A DNA stretch of 12,940 nt from an uncultured Selenomonadaceae bacterium. Lineage in GTDB: Bacteria; Bacillota; Negativicutes; Selenomonadales; Selenomonadaceae. Shown here one piece after another: positions 1-7,712 of this stretch (the first letter of the stretch is position 1; each line of letters starts with the position of its first letter). The notes below the pieces were generated by a model, which ran no database searches, was not told the origin of the DNA, and saw nothing but the letters and a program-made list of their open reading frames with translations. The position numbers and the translations under genes are program-made. Location: contig CAJOFG010000014.1 in the NCBI GenBank assembly GCA_905233965.1, positions 1 to 12,940 on the forward strand. Direction: 5' to 3'.

Positions 1-418
1 CGAGTGAAACGTACCGCGTAACCAAAACTATCGCGAGCCAAACCAAAAAGACAATAACCGTGACTTCCGGCATCAAAACTGAAATTACGCCCAAACCGGT
101 CGCGACACCTTTGCCGCCTTTAAATTCCAAAAATATGCTGAACGAATGACCGACTAAAGCCAAAATTCCGGCAAGAACCATAATCGCCGGAGTTCCGACA
201 AAATCCGATGCAATCAAAACACTTAACGCACCTTTCAAAAAGTCCAGCGCGAAAATTAAAATTCCCGCCGACTTTCCGATCGTCCTCCATGCATTTGTTG
301 CGCCGATGTTCCTGCTCCCGAATTTCCGCAAATCTTTTTTCCAAATCATTCTGCCGAAAATCAATCCGTTCGGGACGGAGCCGATCAGGTAACTGAAAAT
401 CAGAACGAATGCACTCAT
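1..418 (-). CDS. plsY: Acyl-phosphate glycerol-3-phosphate acyltransferase PlsY, 3' end beyond window
   Basis: PlsY is a membrane enzyme that moves an acyl group from acyl-phosphate to position 1 of glycerol-3-phosphate, the first step of phospholipid synthesis in many bacteria. The 139 visible codons start at ATG 418 and run off the left edge; full PlsY is about 190-220 residues. Family motifs are clear: GSVPNGLIFGR at residues 13-23, GSRNIGATNAWR at 34-45, and the third motif KGGKGVATGLG at 100-110. Hydrophobic segments near residues 3-20, 50-70, 78-97 and 117-134 fit the multi-pass fold. The start codon follows the der stop directly (TGA then ATG, no gap), so the two are translationally coupled at the end of a DUF512-der-plsY unit. 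A 100-residue overlapping frame from 422 lacks these motifs and is a shadow. The identity is secure; only the C-terminus is missing. Confidence 0.93.
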   Translation of the reverse strand, partial: MSAFVLIFSYLIGSVPNGLIFGRMIWKKDLRKFGSRNIGATNAWRTIGKSAGILIFALDFLKGALSVLIASDFVGTPAIMVLAGILALVGHSFSIFLEFKGGKGVATGLGVISVLMPEVTVIVFLVWLAIVLVTRYVSL

Positions 419-1747
419 TCACTCATCCTCCTCATTCCTTTTTCTGACGACGAATTTTAAAGGAGTTCCCTCAAACCCGTAACTTTCTCTCAGTCTGTTT
501 TCGATGAATCGCAGATACGAGAAATGCAAAAGTTCCGGATTGTTTGCGAAGATAACGAAACGCGGCGGACGAATGTCTGCCTGTGTCATGAAAAAAATTT
601 TTAACTGCTTGCCTTTTTTCGTCGGCGGAGGATTTACGGCGACGGCATCCCGAATCAATTCGTTCAAAACGCTTGTCTGTATCCTCATGGACTGCTGCTC
701 CGCGACGAATTTTACAAGCTCCGTCACCCGGTTTACTCTCTGACCGGTTAAAGCACTTGCATACAAAACCGGAGCGTATTGCAAAAATCCTATTTCATCT
801 CTCAACCTGTCGGTGAATCTGTTCGTCGAGCGGTCATGTTTGTCCGGGAAAATGTCCCACTTGTTCACGACGATTACGCAACCTTTTCCGGAGTCGTGCG
901 CGTAGCCGGCAATTTTTTTATCCTGCTCCGTAATTCCGGCGGGTGCCTCAATCAACATTAAAACCACGTCGGCGCGATCAATCGCACGGAGCGAACGAAC
1001 GATACTGTAGCGTTCGACCGGCTCGTCAATTTTTGATTTTCTTCTCATGCCGGCGGTGTCAATCAAAGTAAATTTCGTTCCGTCTTTGAAAAAATGCGTG
1101 TCGATTGCGTCGCGTGTCGTGCCGGGAATGTCGCTGACTATTACGCGCTCCTCACCGAGAAGAGCGTTGACCAGAGAAGATTTTCCGACGTTCGGACGAC
1201 CGATAACCGCAATTCTTATTTCGTCGTCGTCGCGAACTTCATTTTCGGTTTGCGGAAAATTTTTCACGACTTCGTCCAGCAAGTCGCCGAGATTAAGCGC
1301 GTTGCTTGCCGAAATGCCCGTCGGATTTCCGAGACCGAGATTATAAAATTCGTAAGTGTTCACGTCGAGTTGGATACTGTCGATTTTATTCACGGCAATT
1401 ATAACCGGTTTTTTCGTGCCGCGCAAAATTTTTGCAACGTCCTCATCTGCGGAAGTCAATCCGGTTCTGCCGTCAACGACAAAAATTATCACGTCCGCTT
1501 CGTCAATCGCAATTTTCGCCTGCGATCTGATGTCGGTTAAAATTTTATCGTTCGACAAAATTTCAATGCCGCCGGTATCAATCAAAGTAAATTCGTGATT
1601 CAGCCAGACCGCGTCCATATAAATTCTGTCACGCGTCACGCCGGGCATATCGTCCACAATCGAAACGCGACGCTTGCCGATTTGATTGAACAGCGTCGAT
1701 TTTCCGACGTTCGGTCGCCCGACTATGGCAACAATGGGTTTGCTCAT
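419..1747 (-). CDS. der: Ribosome-assembly GTPase Der (EngA)
   Basis: Der is an essential GTPase with two tandem G domains that acts in maturation of the 50S ribosomal subunit. At 442 residues it has the normal family length. The first G domain shows GRPNVGKST at 10-18, GVTRD at 36-40, DTGG at 57-60 and NKID at 120-123. The second repeats the set with GRPNVGKSS at 183-191, GTTRDAID, DTAG and NKWD (near 297). The remaining roughly 95 residues are the KH-like domain, ending in a charged tail (RKRNEEDE). The ATG at 1747 is preceded by an AAGGAAA ribosome binding site that sits just after the stop of the DUF512 gene 12 bases upstream, and plsY starts directly after its own stop. It is therefore the middle gene of a three-gene unit. 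No internal defect is visible. Confidence 0.97.
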   Translation of the reverse strand: MSKPIVAIVGRPNVGKSTLFNQIGKRRVSIVDDMPGVTRDRIYMDAVWLNHEFTLIDTGGIEILSNDKILTDIRSQAKIAIDEADVIIFVVDGRTGLTSADEDVAKILRGTKKPVIIAVNKIDSIQLDVNTYEFYNLGLGNPTGISASNALNLGDLLDEVVKNFPQTENEVRDDDEIRIAVIGRPNVGKSSLVNALLGEERVIVSDIPGTTRDAIDTHFFKDGTKFTLIDTAGMRRKSKIDEPVERYSIVRSLRAIDRADVVLMLIEAPAGITEQDKKIAGYAHDSGKGCVIVVNKWDIFPDKHDRSTNRFTDRLRDEIGFLQYAPVLYASALTGQRVNRVTELVKFVAEQQSMRIQTSVLNELIRDAVAVNPPPTKKGKQLKIFFMTQADIRPPRFVIFANNPELLHFSYLRFIENRLRESYGFEGTPLKFVVRKRNEEDE

Positions 1748-1759
1748 AAAAATTTCCTT

Positions 1760-2062
1760 TCAAAAAAAGTTTAACGCTCCGAAAAATTCGCCGCCGGTAT
1801 GAATCGGTTCAATCCGTGCGGAAAAAATTTTTCTCATGTCGTCAACCGTCACGTCGTCCAGAAAAGTTTCTTCGCCGGAACGAAGGGCACTGCCGGGAAT
1901 TAAAATTTTGTCGCGCTCCCGATTATTTTTTTTAAGCGCGTCTATTATGTCGCCGCCGGTCAAAAGTCCGGACACGTTCACGGTACTGCCGAAAAAATTG
2001 TTGACGACCGGCAAAATTCTGATGTCGAGTCCCGGATTTTTTTCCGACTCTTCACGCGCCAA
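1760..2062 (-). pseudogene. C-terminal fragment of frameshifted DUF512 family protein
   Basis: This frame of about 100 residues carries the C-terminal part of the DUF512 family, seen as the run LPVVNNFFGSTVNVSGLLTG, then LIPGSALR and ETFLDDVTVDDM. It joins the upstream fragment ending at 2068 after a one-base shift. The only available start is a TTG at 2062 with no Shine-Dalgarno sequence before it (the DNA upstream reads GGCTAAAAAAT), so independent translation looks unlikely. The frame is open a few codons further upstream, across the stop of the first fragment, as expected for a single indel. It ends 12 bases before der. As a separate protein it is probably not made; as part of a corrected gene it would complete a protein of about 425 residues, the usual family size. 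Confidence 0.8.
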
Positions 2063-2067
2063 ATTTT

Positions 2068-3039
2068 TTAGCCGGCGACAACGTCAATTTTCATTTCGGA
2101 ATTTTCGCCGGCAAAATTTTTTTCCTCCCGCCGAAATTCTTCGATAAAATTTCGCGTCATGCCGATACCGTTTTCAATCTGCGGAAAGCCGTCGTAAAAT
2201 TCTTCCGGAGGAATTTCTTCATCGGCGAGAAAATAAAATTCGTCGCCGAGATACACAAAAGTTTTTCCGGATTCTTCGCGAATTTTTTTTTGAAACTTTT
2301 CAACCTGCCGGATAACTTTTTTCGCGCCGGATCTGTCGAATTGAGTCAGCGGAAATTTGTCGCGTCTGTGTTTCGTCAAGCCGACCGGGACAATCGCCAA
2401 ACTCAGCGCGTGCGGACGACGTTTTAAAATTTCGGAGATTGTAAAGTCCAATTCTGCGCCGTCGTTCAGACCCGGACACAAAACGACTTGCGTGTGATAT
2501 TCCGCGCCGGCAGATTCGAGTTTGTCCAAATCTTTTTGAATGTTCGCCGCCGCCGGAGTCCTCAACAATTTTTGCCTGACTTCCGGATTCATCGCTTGAA
2601 TTGAAACGTACAGCGGGGACAGGTGAAAATTTTTTATCCGCTTGAAGTCCGCGTCCGTCAAATTCGTCAGCGTGATAAAATTTCCGTACAGGAAAGACAG
2701 CCGGTAATCGTCATCTTTGACGGAAAGAGTTTTCCGCATTTTCGGAGCGATCATATCGACGAAACAAAAAACGCAATGATTTTTACAACGCCGCACGCCG
2801 TCGAATACCGCCGAAGAAAATTCCGCGCCGAGTTCCTCATCGACATCTTTTTCAAACTCGATTATTTCGCGTTCGCCGTCCGGGTGTTCGATTAAAATTT
2901 CAATTTCTTCGTCGGCGAATTGAAAACTCAAATCTATTATGTCCGACAATTTTTTTCCGTTGACTTCAAGAATTTTATCGCCGATTTGCAAATCGAGTTC
3001 TTCAGCCAAACTTCCGGGAAATATTTTCGTAATTTCCAT
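2068..3039 (-). CDS. DUF512 family radical-SAM-like protein, N-terminal fragment (frameshifted)
   Basis: The first 323 residues belong to the DUF512 family: a PDZ-like N-terminus (ITKIFPGSLAEELDLQIGDKI from residue 3) followed by a radical-SAM-like core with CX3CX2C cysteines at 85, 89 and 92 (CKNHCVFC). Family motifs HTQVVLCPGLNDG and LYVSIQAMNPEVR follow. The biological role of the family is not established to my knowledge. I choose ATG 3039 rather than the longer open frame from 3156, because the extra 39 residues overlap the secF terminator and a good promoter, and because family members begin at this PDZ segment. A weak GGTGA lies 12-16 bases upstream. The frame stops with TAA at 2068 while the conserved C-terminus continues in another frame, so the gene is broken by one base or contains a sequence error. 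It leads the unit with der and plsY. Confidence 0.85.
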   Translation of the reverse strand: MEITKIFPGSLAEELDLQIGDKILEVNGKKLSDIIDLSFQFADEEIEILIEHPDGEREIIEFEKDVDEELGAEFSSAVFDGVRRCKNHCVFCFVDMIAPKMRKTLSVKDDDYRLSFLYGNFITLTNLTDADFKRIKNFHLSPLYVSIQAMNPEVRQKLLRTPAAANIQKDLDKLESAGAEYHTQVVLCPGLNDGAELDFTISEILKRRPHALSLAIVPVGLTKHRRDKFPLTQFDRSGAKKVIRQVEKFQKKIREESGKTFVYLGDEFYFLADEEIPPEEFYDGFPQIENGIGMTRNFIEEFRREEKNFAGENSEMKIDVVAG

Positions 3040-3061
3040 AGAATTTCTATCACCGGTGACA

Positions 3062-3089
3062 AGTATAAGGAAAAAAATTTTTTTGTCAA
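3062..3089 (-). promoter_or_regulatory. Promoter of the DUF512-der-plsY unit
   Basis: On the minus strand TTGACA (3089-3084) is followed after 16 bases by TATACT (3067-3062). Transcription would begin near 3055, leaving a leader of about 16 bases before ATG 3039. It sits between the secF terminator and the gene, which supports separate transcription from secDF. Confidence 0.7.
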
Positions 3090-3138
3090 ACTTGCGGATA
3101 TTTTTCAAAATCGCCGTAAAAAAATTTTTCACCGGGCG

Positions 3139-3176
3139 AAAAAAAATCGGCGACACGAAATTTTTTCCGTGCCGCC
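3139..3176 (-). terminator. Rho-independent terminator after secF
   Basis: On the minus strand a 9-base-pair stem (GGCGGCACG with CGTGTCGCC, one G-U pair, 10-base loop) is followed by GA and eight U residues. It begins about 25 bases after the secF stop and would end the secDF transcript before the next promoter. Confidence 0.88.
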
Positions 3177-3200
3177 TTTTTCAACGTCATAAAAATTTTT

Positions 3201-4121
3201 TTATTCTTCGACCTTCGCCGGTTTTCTTTTACGTTTTTTCTCCGCCATGTTTCGGAAAGTCAGCCAGAGCGGACCGGCAATAAAAATTGACGAGTAACAG
3301 CCGGCAGAGAAACCGACAATCAGAGCGAAAGCAAAATCTTTCGTCGTTTCGCCGCCGAAGAAGAAAAGCGCAAGCGTCGTGAACAAACAGGTAAAGACCG
3401 TGTACAACGAGCGCGTCAAAGTTTGATAAACGGAAAGGTTAAGCAGTTTGAAAAGATTTCCTCCGCGCCGAAAATGAAGTTTCAAATTTTCGCGTATCCT
3501 GTCGAAAATAACAATCGTGTCGTTAATCGAATAACCGACGACCGTCAAAAGTGCCGCGACGAAGGAAGAATCAATTTGTCTTTGCGTCAATGAAAAAAAT
3601 GTCAGCACAATCAGAACGTCGTGAATAAGTGCGACGACCGCCGCAAATCCGAAATGCCATTCGCTGAATCGGTAAGTGATGTACAAGATTATCAGTACCC
3701 AAGAAATTGCAAGTGCCATTACGGCATTCAAAATCAATTCTTTTCCGATTGTCGCTCCGACTTTTTCTTCGCGCATGACTTCATAATTTCCGACTTCCGA
3801 ACGGATCGCCGCCATGACTTCTTTGCGTTGCGTTTCCTCCATGTCGATTGTACGAATCATCACGTCGGTTGAGGACGAAACGTCCGATGCGTCGCCGGAA
3901 AGTTGAATCGTGCTGTTGTCCAGCCCGAACGGTTTCAGCGCGTCACGGACTTTTGAAATTTCCGTCGGCTGTTCAAATTTCAAATCAATTATCGTGCCGC
4001 CGGTGAAGTCTATTCCGAAATTTAATCCCCGCGTCGCCATCAAACCCAAGCCGGCGATTATCACGATTAAAGAGATCGTAAACCAAATTTTTGCGCGTCC
4101 CGCAATGTCAAATGAAGGCAT
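3201..4121 (-). CDS. secF: Protein translocase subunit SecF
   Basis: SecF works with SecD in the membrane to help the SecYEG channel pull exported proteins through, using the proton gradient. The 306-residue protein has the family layout: a first membrane segment near 12-30, the FGIDFTGGTIIDLKF motif at 35-49, a periplasmic domain to about 125, then five predicted membrane segments between roughly 128 and 290. The segment with SINDTIVIFDRIREN at 198-212 is the SecF form of the conserved proton-path motif. The tail is strongly basic (KKRKRKPAK), as expected for a cytoplasmic end. Its ATG lies one base after the secD stop, so the two are co-translated. A strong terminator follows. Length and motifs are normal. 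Confidence 0.96.
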   Translation of the reverse strand: MPSFDIAGRAKIWFTISLIVIIAGLGLMATRGLNFGIDFTGGTIIDLKFEQPTEISKVRDALKPFGLDNSTIQLSGDASDVSSSTDVMIRTIDMEETQRKEVMAAIRSEVGNYEVMREEKVGATIGKELILNAVMALAISWVLIILYITYRFSEWHFGFAAVVALIHDVLIVLTFFSLTQRQIDSSFVAALLTVVGYSINDTIVIFDRIRENLKLHFRRGGNLFKLLNLSVYQTLTRSLYTVFTCLFTTLALFFFGGETTKDFAFALIVGFSAGCYSSIFIAGPLWLTFRNMAEKKRKRKPAKVEE

Positions 4122-4122
4122 T

Positions 4123-5376
4123 TCACTTCACCGCCTTTTCAACCTTCGGATCGAACAAAACGAAACCGTTTGCTCCGTAAACCGAAGGACTTTCCACGAT
4201 TTTTGCATTGACCAAAAGTTTCAACATGAATTGCGTCAAAGTTATCGCGGTGAACATACTGAGCAGAACGCCGAGACCGAGAGTAATTGCAAAGCCGCGA
4301 ATATTTCCCGTGCCGAAGAAAAACAGAACCGCCGCCGCAATCATCGTCGTGATGTTGGAATCCAAAATCGTGGTGAAGGCGCGTTTAAATCCTGCGTCCA
4401 TTGCCATGCGAATTGTTTTGCCCAAACGAAATTCTTCTTTGAAGTGTTCAAAAATCAAAACATTTGCGTCAACCGCCATACCGATTGACAAAATTATTCC
4501 GGCAACGCCGGGCAAAGTCAAAGTCGCATCAAGTGACTTCAAAACGGCGAGCAACATTAAAGTGTAAGCCATCAAACTGATGTCCGCGACGAATCCGCAG
4601 AGCCGGTAAAAAAGAATCATGAAAATCAAAACCGCCGCGATACCGATGACGAAAGCAAATTCCGATTTGTCTTTCGAGTCCTGACCGAGCGAAGGTCCGA
4701 CAGTGCGAACTTCGATGATGTTGACTTTAACCGGAAGTGCGCCGCTCCGCAAAAGAATTGCCAAATTCTGCGACTCTTCCAAATCTCTTTGTCCGGAAAT
4801 TTCGCCCTTGCCGCCCAAAATCGGTTCGTTGACGACCGGGTTTGTCAGCATTTCTCCGTCCAACAAAATTGCAATCGTCCGCCCGACATTTTTTAAAGTC
4901 GCGTCGGCGAATTTTTTCGCGCCTTCGTCGCTCAACTCGAAAGTCACGACGGCACGATTGTTTTGCTGATTCATTGCCGCCTGTGCGTCCTTCAAGTCCG
5001 TACCGGTCAGAATAACATTTCCTTCCTCGTCTTTGAACTCAAGCATTGCGGTTTTTCCGATTGTTTCAATCGCCTTGTCCGGATCTTTTATTCCCGGCAA
5101 TTCGATTATAACCCGGCGTTCGCCTTCGCGCTGAATAATCGGTTCGGTCAAACCCAATTCGTTGACGCGACGCTCCATAATGCTGATGACTCTTTGCATT
5201 GCGTCCTCGTCAACTTTCGCAATGTCGGTGTCCTCCGCTTCCAAAACGACGTGAGTGCCGCCCTGCAAGTCAAGACCCTGACGAATGGAGTGAGCCAAAG
5301 GTCGAATAAAAATTACAAATAAAGCAACTATTACCGCCAGACAGGCGATAAGTTTTGCCAAACTGTTTTGTCTCAC
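4123..5376 (-). CDS. secD: Protein translocase subunit SecD
   Basis: SecD pairs with SecF to drive late steps of protein export. The 417-residue protein has a first membrane segment at about 8-26, the signature GLDLQGGTHVVLEAED at 34-49, a large periplasmic part (about 50-235) and a cluster of membrane segments from about 237 to 395. The motif AVDANVLIFEHFKEE at 301-315 holds the conserved aspartate (303) of the proton path. The start is GTG at 5376, with GGGAG about 11 bases upstream; no better ATG is available before the conserved region. secF follows after one base. A good promoter lies about 55 bases upstream. No yajC gene is visible next to it. Confidence 0.96.
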   Translation of the reverse strand: MRQNSLAKLIACLAVIVALFVIFIRPLAHSIRQGLDLQGGTHVVLEAEDTDIAKVDEDAMQRVISIMERRVNELGLTEPIIQREGERRVIIELPGIKDPDKAIETIGKTAMLEFKDEEGNVILTGTDLKDAQAAMNQQNNRAVVTFELSDEGAKKFADATLKNVGRTIAILLDGEMLTNPVVNEPILGGKGEISGQRDLEESQNLAILLRSGALPVKVNIIEVRTVGPSLGQDSKDKSEFAFVIGIAAVLIFMILFYRLCGFVADISLMAYTLMLLAVLKSLDATLTLPGVAGIILSIGMAVDANVLIFEHFKEEFRLGKTIRMAMDAGFKRAFTTILDSNITTMIAAAVLFFFGTGNIRGFAITLGLGVLLSMFTAITLTQFMLKLLVNAKIVESPSVYGANGFVLFDPKVEKAVK

Positions 5377-5432
5377 AAAAAATTTTCTCCCTTCCCGAAT
5401 AATTTTAAAAATAATTTCTCCGTATGCCGTTT

Positions 5433-5461
5433 ATATTAGACTTCAAATTTTAATTCGTCAA
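5433..5461 (-). promoter_or_regulatory. Promoter of secDF
   Basis: On the minus strand TTGACG (5461-5456) and TAATAT (5438-5433) are separated by exactly 17 bases. The predicted start is near 5426, giving a leader of about 50 bases before the GTG of secD. Confidence 0.72.
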
Positions 5462-5494
5462 CCGTAAGCATGATTAAAATTATTTCGTCAACCG
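5454..5494 (-). repeat. 11-bp direct repeat around the secD -35 region
   Basis: CGGTTGACGAA (minus-strand reading) occurs at 5464-5454 and again at 5494-5484, 30 bases apart or about three helical turns. The downstream copy contains the -35 hexamer of the secD promoter; the upstream copy has no matching -10 at 16-18 bases. It could be a regulator site or chance. Confidence 0.4.
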
Positions 5495-5506
5495 GCGAGA
5501 AAATTT

Positions 5507-6196
5507 TTAATCCGATGAACGAGCCGGAATCATGGAGCGAATCCAACTTTGGAAAGCGTCCGGGTTTCGCGTCTGAATCAAAACGATGCCCGGTCCGCGA
5601 AATCTGCAGACCAGTCCTTCGCCGGAAGTGATTGAGGAAATCCAACCGCTCGATGCCTTTTCGATTTTATAATCCATGTAATCCGGCCACGCGACAAGGT
5701 GTCCGTTGTCTATGATGACTTCTTCGCCGGCTTCCAAATTTATCGGGTGAATCACTCCGTAACTCGAAACAAAAACCGTTCCGCGCCCTCTGACGTTCAG
5801 CACGAAAAAACCTTCGCCGCTGAAAAGTCCCCGCGACAAATTTTGCAATTTCGTATCGACTTGCAAGCCTTGAGTCCCGGCAAGAAATCCGTTTTTCTGA
5901 ACCGTCAAACCGTATGAGCCGTCCAATTCCAAATCCAAAATTCCTCCCGGTTGCGCGTGCCCGATTATGACTTCGCCGGCTCCGCGATTTGCGGCAAGCT
6001 CTTGGAAAAACATACTTTCGCCGGACAAAAATTTTCGCGCAAGTCCTCCCAAAATTCCGCCTTCCATCTTTCCTTCAACTTCAATCGTCGGCGACATTGC
6101 AATCATTGCGTCGGACTCCGCTTTAATTTTTTCGCCGCGTTCAAGTTGAAATTTGACAATCGGGAAAGCCTCCGGATACAAAATTTCGTAAGTCAT
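5507..6196 (-). CDS. AIM24 / TIGR00266 family protein
   Basis: This 229-residue protein matches the widespread AIM24 (DUF124, TIGR00266) family, beta-rich proteins with internally repeated glycine-rich turns. Visible motifs are GKMEGGILGGLARKFLSGES (42-61), the GHAQPGGILDLEL strand at 79-91, SGEGFFVLNVRGRGTVF at 126-142 and SGEGLVCRFRGPGIVLIQTR at 191-210. It has no signal peptide or membrane segment, so it is probably cytoplasmic. The biochemical role of the bacterial family is not known. The ATG at 6196 is preceded by a strong GGAGGG seven bases away. Its start lies 16 bases after the ilvA stop, so it is probably transcribed with ilvA; nothing in the sequence explains that pairing. No clear hairpin follows it. 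Confidence 0.88.
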   Translation of the reverse strand: MTYEILYPEAFPIVKFQLERGEKIKAESDAMIAMSPTIEVEGKMEGGILGGLARKFLSGESMFFQELAANRGAGEVIIGHAQPGGILDLELDGSYGLTVQKNGFLAGTQGLQVDTKLQNLSRGLFSGEGFFVLNVRGRGTVFVSSYGVIHPINLEAGEEVIIDNGHLVAWPDYMDYKIEKASSGWISSITSGEGLVCRFRGPGIVLIQTRNPDAFQSWIRSMIPARSSD

Positions 6197-6212
6197 TTTC
6201 TTCCCTCCGAAT

Positions 6213-7466
6213 TTATCTCAGCAAATCAATTTTTTCAATCTCGTAACCTTTTTTGTTCAACGCTTGAATAATTCTTTCGATGTGTTCATGGTTGTGAGTT
6301 TCGACAGTTACGCCGAGCACAACTTTTTTGAAACTGTCAATGACTTGCGCCTGGTTATGGTCGAGCCGGACGACGTTTGCATTTTCCTCCGACAAAATTT
6401 TTGCCACGTTCAAAAGTTCGCCGGGTTTGTCGGCAAGCTTGACGGCGAAATAAAAAATTCTGCCGCGTGCGATTAAAGCTTTGTCAATCAGCGCGGATAA
6501 AGTCGAAATGTCGATATTCCCTCCGCTGACTATGGCGACAACTTTTTTGCCTTTGAAATTTAATTTACTCAGCGCGGCAAGTGACAAAACGCCGGCACCC
6601 TCCGCAATCAGTTTGTGTTTCTCAATCAGCGAGAGGAGCGCGGACATAATTTCCATTTCGTTTACCGTGATAATTTCGTCCAAATATTTTTTGCAAAACT
6701 CGAAAGTCAAACTGCCCGCCGTTTTAACCGCGCAACCGTCCGCAACCGTGTCGGAACTTTCCAGCGTAACGATTTTTCCGGCATCGAGCGCGGCTTTCAT
6801 GCAAGCGGCATTTTCCGGCTCAACGCCGATAACTTTGACGTGAGGACTGACAACCTTTGTTGCAAGCGCGACACCGGACGCAAAACCGCCGCCGCCTATC
6901 GGAACCAAAATTGCATCGACATCTTTCAAGTCGTTTATAATTTCCAGAGCGGTCGTCCCCTGCCCGAGCAAAACTTCCCGGTCGTTGAACGGGTGAATGT
7001 AAACGTAACCGAATTTTTTTTGCAAACGCAAACTGTGCGCGAAAGCGTCATCGAATCCGTCGCCGTGCAAGACGACTTCCGCGCCCAAATTTTTTGTAGC
7101 CTCAACTTTCAAAATCGGCGTGGTTGCCGGCATACAAATGACGGCTTTTACTCCGAGTTTCTGCGCGGCGAATGCGACACCTTGCGCGTGATTTCCGGCG
7201 GACGCGGTGATAACTCCTTTTGCTTTTTCTTCGTCGGTAAGTTGACTGATTTTATTGTAAGCTCCGCGAAGTTTGAAGGCTCCGGTGTGTTGCATATTTT
7301 CCGGTTTCAAAAAAACTTCGTTGCCGCTTATTTCGGAAAAAAAATCGCTCGGTATCAACCGGGTTTTCTTCACGACGCCGGAAAGTTGTTTGTCCGCCCG
7401 GTAAACGTCGGCGATTGTGGTTTTCTCTACAATTTCAAGTTCATAATTTTTTTTGTCCTTACTCAA
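6213..7466 (-). CDS. ilvA: Threonine ammonia-lyase (threonine dehydratase) with C-terminal ACT domain
   Basis: The enzyme converts threonine to 2-oxobutanoate and ammonia with pyridoxal phosphate (PLP), feeding isoleucine synthesis. From the chosen TTG at 7466 it has 417 residues. The PLP lysine is K65 in the run KPENMQHTGAFKLRGAYN, SAGNHAQG is at 89-96 and the phosphate loop GGGGFASG at 191-198. From about residue 338 (FYFAVKLADKPGELL) comes an ACT domain, as in the medium-length form (TIGR01127 type), suggesting feedback control by an amino acid. The open frame reaches 7544, but the 26 extra codons cross the promoter and hold no family sequence, while GGAGGG sits nine bases before TTG 7466. 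Biosynthetic and catabolic (TdcB-like) roles cannot be separated by sequence alone. It is followed by the AIM24 gene. Confidence 0.93.
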   Translation of the reverse strand: MSKDKKNYELEIVEKTTIADVYRADKQLSGVVKKTRLIPSDFFSEISGNEVFLKPENMQHTGAFKLRGAYNKISQLTDEEKAKGVITASAGNHAQGVAFAAQKLGVKAVICMPATTPILKVEATKNLGAEVVLHGDGFDDAFAHSLRLQKKFGYVYIHPFNDREVLLGQGTTALEIINDLKDVDAILVPIGGGGFASGVALATKVVSPHVKVIGVEPENAACMKAALDAGKIVTLESSDTVADGCAVKTAGSLTFEFCKKYLDEIITVNEMEIMSALLSLIEKHKLIAEGAGVLSLAALSKLNFKGKKVVAIVSGGNIDISTLSALIDKALIARGRIFYFAVKLADKPGELLNVAKILSEENANVVRLDHNQAQVIDSFKKVVLGVTVETHNHEHIERIIQALNKKGYEIEKIDLLR

Positions 7467-7475
7467 AATTAAATT

Positions 7476-7481
7476 CCCTCC
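7476..7481 (-). promoter_or_regulatory. Ribosome binding site that fixes the ilvA start
   Basis: GGAGGG on the minus strand lies nine bases before TTG 7466. No comparable site precedes the upstream TTG at 7544, so the shorter protein is preferred. Confidence 0.8.
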
Positions 7482-7515
7482 GCAAAAAAATTTTTTACGA
7501 TTACCTTCGCCGGAA

Positions 7516-7544
7516 ATAATAACATAACACTTTTTCCTTGACAA
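7516..7544 (-). promoter_or_regulatory. ilvA promoter, overlapping the tRNA promoter
   Basis: On the minus strand TTGTCA (7544-7539) and TATTAT (7521-7516) are 17 bases apart, with a TG one base before the -10 (extended -10). The start would be near 7509, leaving a leader of about 43 bases. Its -35 covers the same base pairs as the -35 of the tRNA promoter on the other strand. Confidence 0.65.
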
Positions 7545-7566
7545 TGCGCGGCAAATAATTTAATAT
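7538..7566 (+). promoter_or_regulatory. tRNA-Ala promoter
   Basis: A perfect TTGACA (7538-7543) and TAATAT (7561-7566) are spaced by 17 bases. The predicted start is near 7573, two or three bases before the mature tRNA 5' end, so the precursor has almost no 5' leader. Confidence 0.78.
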
Positions 7567-7575
7567 ACCCTTCGC

Positions 7576-7651
<76 letters not shown>

Positions 7652-7672
7652 CACCATCACAAACAAAAAATC

Positions 7673-7695
7673 TCGGCAACGCCGAATTTTTTTTT
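7673..7695 (+). terminator. Terminator-like hairpin between tRNA-Ala and speD
   Basis: A short stem TCGGC/GCCGA with a three-base loop (7673-7685) is followed by A and nine T residues (7687-7695). An A run at 7665-7670 precedes it, so it could also fold on the other strand. The stem has only five pairs, so termination may be partial; speD depends on what passes. Confidence 0.65.
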
Positions 7696-7712
7696 ATGGG
7701 GGGAATGATAAG

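Noticed and set aside
120..422. 100-residue minus-strand frame starting four bases before plsY
   Set aside because: It is a shadow of plsY; the true plsY frame, starting at 418, carries the acyltransferase motifs.
2055..2085. Programmed ribosomal frameshift in the DUF512 gene
   Set aside because: The needed shift is -1 directly at GGC-TAA with no slippery heptamer in frame before the stop, so a simple indel is more likely.
3040..3156. 39-codon N-terminal extension of the DUF512 protein
   Set aside because: It overlaps the secF terminator stem and the predicted promoter, has no family match, and would need to start inside the terminator.
6615..7472. Long open frame (285 codons) on the plus strand
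   Set aside because: It is antisense to ilvA, has no recognisable domain and no ribosome binding site; its length follows from the codon bias of the real gene.
7467..7510. T-box, leader peptide or riboswitch before ilvA
   Set aside because: The leader is only about 43 bases and mostly A/T; there is no room for such an element.
7482..7575. Replication origin in the divergent gap near dnaA
   Set aside because: The gap is under 100 bases, filled by two promoters, and holds no DnaA-box match.
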